A stretch of DNA of 24,593 nt from JBAWYM01 sp037143575 (GTDB lineage: Bacteria; Patescibacteriota; Gracilibacteria; Peribacterales; Peribacteraceae), in NCBI GenBank assembly GCA_037143575.1, contig JBAWYM010000027.1:1-24593 (forward strand), given 5' to 3'. The notes beneath the pieces were generated by a model. That model worked only from the letters and a program-made list of their open reading frames with translations. It was not told the origin of the DNA and did no database searches. This document shows, piece by piece, positions 15,201-21,248 of this stretch. Numbering within the stretch: position 1 is the stretch's first letter; the number at the start of each line of letters is the position of its first letter. Both the position numbers and the translations under genes were made by a program.

Positions 15201-18200
15201 ACCGTGTTCCACTTCCGCGAAGCGAGAGAGAGGGTGACGGAGATGTTCGGCAGTGGCTTGCCGTCCGGTGTCACCGTCAGCACGTTCATCGTCGCATTCT
15301 GGCCGGGCGAGACGACGTAGTCCTGGCTCTTGATTCCGACGTACACATCCGCCTTGTGGACGATGATATCGGCGCGGTTGCTCACCACCTGATTATTGGG
15401 ATCGGTGATGTCCGCTTCGATCGTCAGAATCTGGCTCGAGCTTTCGTTCTTGAAGGACGCGGGGACGGAGATCTGGAGATTGCCCAGGGCATCCAACGTT
15501 CCTTCACCCTGTGCCACAATGTCCAATGCCGGACCGTACCCAACGCAGTTCCACCAGCACCATTGATCCTGCAATCCGAACGCATACCAACCGGTCGTCA
15601 CTTTGTTGAAGGTGTAGTAGCTCTGCCGTGCGCGCCACGTCACTTTAGCTGCACTCATGGGGGCGCCGAAGTAGTAGCTTCCCTGGATGGTAGCGCGGAC
15701 CGTATCGCCGTCGAAAATTTCCTCCTTCTCGGGGGTGACACTCACCTTATACTCCGGCTTGCGGTAAGCGAGGACTTGGAATGTCCCGCTCACGTTCATG
15801 CCCTCGATCAGGATGCCATTCATGTAGTAATCGCCCAGCGTGGCGTTGGCATCGATGGGGAAGGAATCCGAGAAGCTCCCCATGGGGGTGATGGGCAGGG
15901 TCTTCGAGTAGACCTGCGTGCCCTCTGTGTCATTCACGGTGATGGTAATGGTCTCATCCTCTGTGGGGAGTGAGAGCTTGCCGGTATTGTCGCGGAGCCG
16001 CACGATGCCCTTGAAGTTCACGGTATCGCCGGTGCGGTAGAGCGGTCGGTCGGTGTAGAGGACGGAGTGCGTGCGCTGTCGGAAATCATTGGGCGACCAG
16101 AAATCGGTATTCATGTTGAAGGCGTAGGGTTCGATGCCGTTCTTCCAGCTGCTGCCCACGAGCGAGAAATCCCCGTCCTTCTCGGCAGTCACCCAGAATT
16201 CCGGATCATAGCCGTTGTACCCCGTGACGAATTTGCTGAGCTCGATGTCGGATTCGAAGAATCCCTCACGGTCGGTCGTTCCGGTGATGAACGTGTTTCC
16301 GTTGAGGGCATGAACGCCGATAGCGGCATCGCTAACCGGTGCTCCTGTTTTGAGATCGAGAGCCCACACGAGAAGGCGGTTGCCGGAGTACTTGATGGTG
16401 AGCCCGATCTGGGTCAGGACGAAGTACTGGTTCTCCTCGTAGGGTTTATTGTCATAATTCATCACATCTGGAGCGATAGCGCGGAAGTGGTAGATGCCGG
16501 AACCGAGCGAGGCCCCGGCAGCCTCATTGAGATCGACGGAAGTCACGCCGATCTCGTTCTTCTTCAGCTTCGGCTTCACGGACCACTCTTTCAGGACGTC
16601 GGCATTCGTCGGCTGGTAACCGGTTGTGCCGTTCTCCCGTGACCGGATGATCAGGAAATCCTTGAGGGAGAGTTTGGAGAGCGTCAGATTCACGTTCGAA
16701 GCATTCACGGTGTGCATTCTGTACACGGGTGGTTTGTCCTTCTCGAAGACACCGAATGTTCCCTTGGATTCCAGATACATGTTGGGCTGGATCGCGGGCG
16801 TTTCCACGGTGAAGGTCTGGGGCTTCTGCAGATGCTGTCCAAAGGTATCGGCGATACCGGTTCCGACAGTGACCGTGTAGGTCGTACTTGGTTTCAACGT
16901 GGGATAGGCGGTGACGCGCTTTTCCTCTGTCCATGGTTCTACACTCCATTCGAGATCATTCCATCCCTCTACACTCGGCGAAATACTGATTTGTTTATTG
17001 ATCGAACCGCTCGCGACGGGATTGGTAAACTCGACGAAGAAGGTCGCTCCCTGAATGCTTGCAGAAGTTGCCTCCATTACTCCAACGGTCTGGAAATTCA
17101 GGGTGAATCCTGAGCTGCTCTCCAGTTCCCCTGCGGCGCCACGGACCCCGGGGAGAACCTTCACGGTGTAATTGGAGACGAATTGCAGCGGAGAGGCGGG
17201 AACGACGATGAGGGTGGTGTGATCGGGGACGGTATTGCCCTTTACTTCCTTTGTGCCGAATGTAACAGAAGAGTGCAGGTCTTCGACCTGCGAACCTGCG
17301 ACCTGCGGAGATGAGCCCTGACTGGACGATGCCGATGTGTCCGGAGCAGGAATATTCGTTGGGCTTGGGCTGCGGAACAATTGGATCATGGGTTTCGCCG
17401 TTGCCGGATCCATCTCCTGATTGAAGGTCAGAGAGATTTCCGTCGTCGGTCCTGCGAGGACGAATCCTTCGAGGGGAGTTGTGGAGAGGACGAGCGGCCG
17501 GATGGTCTCGAATGTCCAGGAGAAATCCTCCTCCGTCTGGTCGCCTGCTACCGTCGTGATGCCCTTCGGCACATGGACGGTGTAGCGGGTGGAGGGAATC
17601 AGTGGGGAGGTTGGGACGAATTCCGCGGCAACCGTACTGAGCCAGCGCCACCGGCCGAGGGTCTCGGGGCTGATGGTCACCGGCCACTTTCCCATGCGAG
17701 CAGCGGCTGCATCACCCTGGATCTGTGTGAGCGGAACAATCGGACGATCGAAGACGATCGCGACGGTGGCATTTGCCGGGACATCGGTGGACGTAGCCGG
17801 GAAGTGCGCAGCGACTTTCGCTGGTCCGGCGACCACGAAGGTGAAGTCGAGATCGCGTCCCAGGAGTGCTCCGTCGGCTTTCTTCGCCTGACCTTTCAAG
17901 TGGAAGGCGTAGCTCTGCCCGGGCTTGAGCTTGGCTGCGGGCGTGAAGGTGAGCGTCTCATTGTCCCATGCCCACGTTCCGGAGAGTCCATCGGGAGTTT
18001 GGAGAAATTCCTGCGCACTCGCATGGTCCATGAGGGCCGGGAAGCTGAAGTGCAGGGTCGATCCTACCGAGACTTTCTGCCGCTGCGCGAAGTCTGAGAG
18101 CTGTTGGCTCCCCGGGAAGCGCAGTGTGCCCGTGATGCCCAGCCCCACGATGGCGATGGCCAGCACGATGACGAGGGCAGAGACGAATGGTCGGCGGAGG

Positions 18201-18235
18201 AAGATATTCGTTGAGGTATTCTTGGGGTCGTTCAT
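12227..18235 (-). CDS. Bacterial alpha-2-macroglobulin, membrane anchored, with intact thioester
   Basis: A 2002-residue protease-trapping protein. Residues 16-36 form an N-terminal membrane anchor; there is no lipobox cysteine, unlike the lipoprotein form of Proteobacteria. Successive macroglobulin-type beta domains fill residues ~50-1400. A Gly-rich segment near residues 1270-1280 (KGGGGDDAEAK) precedes the central alpha-2-macroglobulin domain and could be a bait-like or flexible region. The thioester motif YGCAEQ is intact, with C1517 and Q1520, inside the helical thioester domain; a C-terminal macroglobulin/receptor-like region follows. Family members covalently trap attacking proteases and are typically partnered with PbpC, which follows here after 98 bp. 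The start is ATG 18235, without Shine-Dalgarno; a possible promoter is TTCACA with an 18-bp spacer and TAGGAT near 18265. A 7-bp-period repeat interrupts the coding sequence at 17275-17308. Confidence 0.93.
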   Translation of the reverse strand: MNDPKNTSTNIFLRRPFVSALVIVLAIAIVGLGITGTLRFPGSQQLSDFAQRQKVSVGSTLHFSFPALMDHASAQEFLQTPDGLSGTWAWDNETLTFTPAAKLKPGQSYAFHLKGQAKKADGALLGRDLDFTFVVAGPAKVAAHFPATSTDVPANATVAIVFDRPIVPLTQIQGDAAAARMGKWPVTISPETLGRWRWLSTVAAEFVPTSPLIPSTRYTVHVPKGITTVAGDQTEEDFSWTFETIRPLVLSTTPLEGFVLAGPTTEISLTFNQEMDPATAKPMIQLFRSPSPTNIPAPDTSASSSQGSSPQVAGSQVEDLHSSVTFGTKEVKGNTVPDHTTLIVVPASPLQFVSNYTVKVLPGVRGAAGELESSSGFTLNFQTVGVMEATSASIQGATFFVEFTNPVASGSINKQISISPSVEGWNDLEWSVEPWTEEKRVTAYPTLKPSTTYTVTVGTGIADTFGQHLQKPQTFTVETPAIQPNMYLESKGTFGVFEKDKPPVYRMHTVNASNVNLTLSKLSLKDFLIIRSRENGTTGYQPTNADVLKEWSVKPKLKKNEIGVTSVDLNEAAGASLGSGIYHFRAIAPDVMNYDNKPYEENQYFVLTQIGLTIKYSGNRLLVWALDLKTGAPVSDAAIGVHALNGNTFITGTTDREGFFESDIELSKFVTGYNGYDPEFWVTAEKDGDFSLVGSSWKNGIEPYAFNMNTDFWSPNDFRQRTHSVLYTDRPLYRTGDTVNFKGIVRLRDNTGKLSLPTEDETITITVNDTEGTQVYSKTLPITPMGSFSDSFPIDANATLGDYYMNGILIEGMNVSGTFQVLAYRKPEYKVSVTPEKEEIFDGDTVRATIQGSYYFGAPMSAAKVTWRARQSYYTFNKVTTGWYAFGLQDQWCWWNCVGYGPALDIVAQGEGTLDALGNLQISVPASFKNESSSQILTIEADITDPNNQVVSNRADIIVHKADVYVGIKSQDYVVSPGQNATMNVLTVTPDGKPLPNISVTLSLASRKWNTVKKKGVDGEYYYENTTEDTFVRSVSATTDDQGKANVGVLVDRGGEFVVTASAKDSTGREAKASTSIYAWSDTAYNWPHQNNDRIDVIADKPEYAIGDTAVLLVKSPYQGKNVKALVTVEREQIMTKQVITIEAAAQAIRIPITADLVPNAFVSVVIIKPRDGETFDTNGLDTGMPAFKMGYVMLGVETKTKRLALSIVTDKEQYVPGEKVQATLHATDYAGKPVRAELSLGVVDMSLLALTGFRLPDPVKDFYGERGLGIYTAEMLQYLIERYKPGSKGGGGDDAEAKARGNFKDTAYWNPTIITDEKGEASISFTLPDNLTTWHFLTIGGTKANLFGAAEKTVISTKHVIVRPVRPRFAVRGDRVELGAIVHNFLPNTETFTVTLSGSGFSPISSLTQTVTIPTSGMQKLLFPVTISSVDKVSLRFLATNGSARDEITESFPVEIYGSPQSVATTGMTDTVALEKVLVPSEKDAKDGTLTVSIAPTLAVTLPTGLNYLLKFPYGCAEQTISQVLPRVALGRLQGFKAFSVIDDKALEDQIVGGMQRLSTFQRGDGGFGFWSESPESSPALTAYILFGLQELKVSGYAIDDTMMARARSYLEEQLRSKNPDEVIDRANRAMILWSLSETGPVDVSLLKNLDQERIKLPVFAKAFLAMAYQNAKADAKAMDLLKDILNTAKVEGRGTHFEETDEPRYGYLMNTNDRTTALVLRALLHIDSENVIIPNVVRYLLAIRSEGHWDTTQSTAFSLLSLTQYLEKTNELNASYTAGIQVNGKSMLDVTIGKKNVMSKEDLVLSFDQLVKGQENEVKVAKNGTGKLYYDLLMSYFYTADTLPPAEEGISIRRSMEPVKGSKDEPTVGGTYRVTLTITVPEDRQFVAVESPLPAGMEPVDLSLATAQQTLLTDSATSGNIWWSEEYWRNGLWRFSHHEYRDDAFFLFADELPTGVYQYTYLVRATTPGTFHERPAHAWMMYNPEIFGQTEGKLMTIRGE
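17275..17308. repeat. ACCTGCG heptamer repeat with hairpin, inside the alpha-2-macroglobulin gene
   Basis: ACCTGCG occurs at 17286-17292, 17294-17300 and 17301-17307. A perfect 7-bp inverted copy (GCAGGTC 17275-17281 with GACCTGC 17285-17291) makes a hairpin with a 3-nt loop. It encodes SPQVAGSQVEDL in a Ser-rich linker between two macroglobulin domains, so the insertion is in frame and in a tolerant place. Confidence 0.7.
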
Positions 18236-18304
18236 AGGAGAGCGGGGGAGGGTAAGAGCATCCTACTCGAAAACTTCGCAGGATGTGAATATCCAGCGGA
18301 GATT

Positions 18305-18346
18305 CGTTTCGTTAACCGGCGGTTTAAACCGCCGGTTAACGAAACG
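18305..18346. repeat. Perfect 42-bp palindrome between the TMTC-like and alpha-2-macroglobulin genes
   Basis: Two 21-nt arms are perfectly complementary with no spacer, centred at 18325/18326 on GTTTAAAC. It begins 7 nt after the stop of the TMTC-like gene (minus strand) and lies 70 nt before the alpha-2-macroglobulin start. No T-run follows on the minus strand. It could mark the 3' end of the upstream transcript, or be a mobile palindrome or protein-binding site. Confidence 0.85.
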
Positions 18347-18353
18347 ACGATGC

Positions 18354-20297
18354 TCATTCTCCCATCTGCTTCAAAGCTGAAGTCGCCTGTGCATTCCCCG
18401 GATCGTATTTCAAAATTTCCTGAAATTGTGTGATGGCGTCCTGCGGGCGATGATCGTTGTAGAGGAGGAGAGCGAGATTGATCCGCGCTGCGGAATAGGT
18501 CGATTCGATGGCGATAGCTTCCTGATAAGCATCTTCAGCCTCTACCATTCGGTTCTGTTTCTCGAGAGCGACTGCGAGATTGAACTGTGCCTGCGGGAAA
18601 AAAGGATTGATGGCCAGGGCTTCGCGGTAGGCGGTGATGCCTTCGTCCAGCCGGTTCTCGGCAATGAGGAGTGCGCCGAGGTTGAGACGGGCAGCGGCGA
18701 ATGTCGGAGCGTCAGCGATGGCTTTGCGGAAAGCATCCTCTGCATCGCTGCTCCGGCCTTCCTGCTGCGCGATGATCCCCAGGCTCAGGAGTGCGTACGG
18801 ATTCTCCGGGTTGAGCGCGATGGCTTGAGAGAGTGTCGCTTTCGCCTGCGTCAGATTTCCCTGACTGCGTTGCAGGGAGGCGATATTTGCGAGGGTCTTG
18901 GATTGCGCATGGTTCAGTGCGGTTCCGCTGCGTCCTTCGTTTTCCATGATCTGCAGGGCATGCGTATAACTTTCGAGCGCCTTGGTTTCCTCCCCCTCCG
19001 TTCGCCAGAAATTACCGAGGTTATTTTCCGCGACGTACGACTCCGGATACAGTGCGAGGACATTGCCGAAGAGGGATGGGCTATCTCTCCAGAGGAGGGA
19101 TTGCCGGAATGCACCGATCGCCATTAAGCCGATAATGATCATGCCTCCGATTGCGAAAGTCTTCCTGCGCTTTGGAAACTGCTGAGCGCACAGCGCAGCG
19201 ATGAGACCGATGAGGAAGATGATGCCGATGGAGGGGATGTAGGCGTAGCGGTCTGATGCGAAGTACAGGAAGTCACCTTTGGCGAAGTTCCCCAGCGTGG
19301 GCGAAACCGTCACGAGGAAGAAGGCTATTGCAAAGAATATTTCACATGTCCACTTGAGGCTCAGGAGAGCGAAGACGATTAGCGCGCAGAAGAGAAGGAA
19401 AGGAATGAGAATGTCCAGCCGTGCGAGCGTCACTTCGCCTGAAAAGGGATACAGCACAGAGAGATGAATCGGCAGAAAAATCTTCTCAAGGTAGAAGACG
19501 GCGCTTCGGGGAGCCATGAGGATTTTCTCCTGAAGCGTCGAGGATCCGAGTACGCCCACTTTGCCGATCCATGCGATGATGCCGAAGAGGACGGTGAGAG
19601 CGGCGTACGGGATTTTCTCGGTGAGCATATTCCAGCTCCACCTCCTCCCTTCACGGAAATCGATCAGCAGCAGGACGACGGGGAGCGTGAGGACGGTGAC
19701 CTTCGCGAGGAGGCCGAGGATCAATGCGATAAGACTCAGAATGTACGTTCCTTTCTTTCCCCCTACTCTCCAGCGCAGATAAAAGATGATGCTCCCGAGG
19801 AAGAAGAACGTGGACACGACATCCTTCCGCGCACTCGCCCACGCGACGGCTTCGGTATGCAGCGGGTGGACGAGGAAGAGGAGGCCGCAGAACAGAGGAC
19901 AGAGGACTAAGGACAGAGGACTAAGGACAAAGGAGTCAGGATTGCGGTAATCAGGTTGCAGGATTTTCCGAAGTAGAAGGAAAGCAAGCCACGCAACAAG
20001 CAACGCATTGCCGATGTGCCAGAGCAAATTCTGAATGTGGTAGATCGTGGGATGTGCACCGCTGATGAGATAATCGATCTGGTAGGTGAAGAAGGTGAGA
20101 GGAATGTAGAGCTCCGGATCGTACGTCGTGAAAATGGTCTTGAGCGTGTGCGGTGTGATGCCGCGGATCGCGGGATTTTCATAGATCAGGAGCCCGTCGT
20201 CCCAGCGGACGAAGGCATTGGAGAGTGATGCTCCGTAGACGAGCAGCGCGAGGGCCGCGAAGCCTGCTATGGTCCAGAGGATGGTGGAACGTTTCAC
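18354..20297 (-). CDS. TMTC-like membrane glycosyltransferase with C-terminal TPRs
   Basis: A 647-residue protein with about ten membrane helices in residues 1-400 and tetratricopeptide repeats from about 420 to 645. The membrane half carries hallmarks of the TMTC/DUF1736 group of GT-C fold enzymes: RWDDGLLIYENP (31-42), HPLHTEAVAWASARKDV (144-160) and SDRYAYIPSIG (348-358). Animal TMTC proteins are O-mannosyltransferases acting on exported proteins, so a role in glycosylating surface proteins from a polyprenyl-phosphate sugar is likely but inferred. The TPRs would bind acceptors or partners. Start is GTG 20297, with TACAGT exactly 6 nt upstream and no Shine-Dalgarno. A seven-unit heptamer repeat inserts residues 120-136 between membrane segments. 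It sits upstream of the alpha-2-macroglobulin and pbpC genes on the same strand. Confidence 0.85.
   Translation of the reverse strand: MKRSTILWTIAGFAALALLVYGASLSNAFVRWDDGLLIYENPAIRGITPHTLKTIFTTYDPELYIPLTFFTYQIDYLISGAHPTIYHIQNLLWHIGNALLVAWLAFLLLRKILQPDYRNPDSFVLSPLSLVLCPLFCGLLFLVHPLHTEAVAWASARKDVVSTFFFLGSIIFYLRWRVGGKKGTYILSLIALILGLLAKVTVLTLPVVLLLIDFREGRRWSWNMLTEKIPYAALTVLFGIIAWIGKVGVLGSSTLQEKILMAPRSAVFYLEKIFLPIHLSVLYPFSGEVTLARLDILIPFLLFCALIVFALLSLKWTCEIFFAIAFFLVTVSPTLGNFAKGDFLYFASDRYAYIPSIGIIFLIGLIAALCAQQFPKRRKTFAIGGMIIIGLMAIGAFRQSLLWRDSPSLFGNVLALYPESYVAENNLGNFWRTEGEETKALESYTHALQIMENEGRSGTALNHAQSKTLANIASLQRSQGNLTQAKATLSQAIALNPENPYALLSLGIIAQQEGRSSDAEDAFRKAIADAPTFAAARLNLGALLIAENRLDEGITAYREALAINPFFPQAQFNLAVALEKQNRMVEAEDAYQEAIAIESTYSAARINLALLLYNDHRPQDAITQFQEILKYDPGNAQATSALKQMGE
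19892..19940. repeat. Seven-unit heptamer tandem repeat inside the TMTC-like gene
   Basis: Seven consecutive 7-bp units fill exactly 49 bp: ACAGAGG, ACAGAGG, ACTAAGG, ACAGAGG, ACTAAGG, ACAAAGG and AGTCAGG. On the coding (minus) strand they give a hydrophobic FVLSPLSLVLCPL stretch between two membrane helices, upstream of the conserved HPLHTEAVAW motif. Confidence 0.85.
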
Positions 20298-20303
20298 GGG
20301 GGT

Positions 20304-20309
20304 ACTGTA
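20304..20309 (-). promoter_or_regulatory. -10 box of the TMTC-like gene
   Basis: TACAGT (20309-20304) ends exactly 6 nt before GTG 20297, the geometry of a leaderless transcript. No convincing -35 box was found at 16-18 bp. Four of its bases (20306-20309) belong to the repeat copy at 20306-20323, so the repeat appears to have supplied part of the promoter. Confidence 0.45.
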
Positions 20310-20346
20310 GCTGGTTAGCTTCTTAGGTTGTAGCTGGTTAGCTTCT
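20306..20346. repeat. 18-bp direct repeats upstream of the TMTC-like gene
   Basis: TGTAGCTGGTTAGCTTCT occurs exactly twice, at 20306-20323 and 20329-20346, with 5 bp between. Internally it has a 7-8 bp period marked by TAG. The rest of the gap between the two genes (20347-20426) is AT-rich, and I see nothing else in it. Confidence 0.75.
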
Positions 20347-20426
20347 ACGTGTGTAGTTATTCAGCATTATTTGGACAACAAAAAGGGAAGAGCATGAGTG
20401 AAAGTGCATGTGGGAAACCTAAAAAG

Positions 20427-21248
20427 CTAATCAGCTATTCTCCGCATCTGCTTCCTCACCACTATCAGCAAAGCTCCTGCCGCCGCGAACACCACCACCC
20501 ACTCCGTCGGACCCGTGCTCGGTTCTCGTAATGGCTGAACGCTGCGGATCGGGGCTCCGCTGTGCAGTGTTTCTTTGGTTGCAGTCTTCGCTCCTGCTGA
20601 AGTGCTCTTTCCGGTATTCGCCTTCGCGGTGCCGACGGTGTAGGGGTTGGTGGGGAGCTGGGTATTGGCAGTCTTTTGCTTCGGAACTTGTGCATTGTTC
20701 GTGATGGACGCACTGCTCTCCGGAGTTCCAGTATTTGCGGCAGAGGTCTTCTGAAGGACTGCGGAACCTGTCACGGAGGAGCTCTGTTGATTTGCCGGAG
20801 GTGCGGCGAACGGATCGGCGCTGCCCGATCCGATGGGGATATCCGCTATGGAGGCAGCCGGATCTTCCGTCGGCGAAGAGGAGGAGGTCGCGGAGTCTGT
20901 CGATGGTAATGCGGCACGGAGCGCTTCGGCGAAAGTGGATCCTTTAGTGTCGGCTGCTGATTCCACTGGGGTTTTCTTTGCGAGCGAAGAATTCTTCGTG
21001 TTTTGGAAAGGCAGGCCATCGGATCCCGCGAACACCGCGAAGCCGATGCTGGCAGCCAGCAGGATTCCGGTGATGGCTGCAGGTTGCCGCGAGAGGGAGC
21101 GCTTGGGATGTGCAGGAGGGGTAATCGTCGTCGGGGAACGCACCGATGCAGGAAGAGATTCCTCCATGATGCGCACGGGGACGGCTTGGGCTTTCTTGCC
21201 TTGAGCATCGCCATCCGTCGTTTGCCAATGAGGATGGATCGGACTCAT
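20427..21248 (-). CDS. Ser/Thr/Ala-rich membrane protein with C-terminal sorting-like tail
   Basis: A 273-residue protein of unknown function. A membrane helix at about 57-77 follows a polar N-terminal stretch. A long low-complexity Ser/Thr/Ala/Pro-rich stalk (about 80-240) is typical of an extended or glycosylated surface segment. The end is STGPTEW (244-250), about 15 hydrophobic residues and a basic cluster RKQMRR, which resembles a C-terminal sorting signal. Its ATG overlaps the stop of the gene before it in an ATGA arrangement, so the two are translationally coupled. Last gene of a three-gene operon. It might be a cell-surface stalk for its partner, but there is no recognisable domain to test that. 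Confidence 0.65.
   Translation of the reverse strand: MSPIHPHWQTTDGDAQGKKAQAVPVRIMEESLPASVRSPTTITPPAHPKRSLSRQPAAITGILLAASIGFAVFAGSDGLPFQNTKNSSLAKKTPVESAADTKGSTFAEALRAALPSTDSATSSSSPTEDPAASIADIPIGSGSADPFAAPPANQQSSSVTGSAVLQKTSAANTGTPESSASITNNAQVPKQKTANTQLPTNPYTVGTAKANTGKSTSAGAKTATKETLHSGAPIRSVQPLREPSTGPTEWVVVFAAAGALLIVVRKQMRRIAD

Noticed and set aside
14084..15973. A 629-codon open frame on the plus strand
   Set aside because: It is fully antisense to the alpha-2-macroglobulin gene, whose protein has clear family motifs. The plus-strand product shows no domain and has the composition of a mirrored frame in GC-rich DNA.
19892..19940. CRISPR array
   Set aside because: The repeats are 7 bp and directly adjacent, with no spacers. 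No array of 25-40 bp repeats and no cas gene is present.
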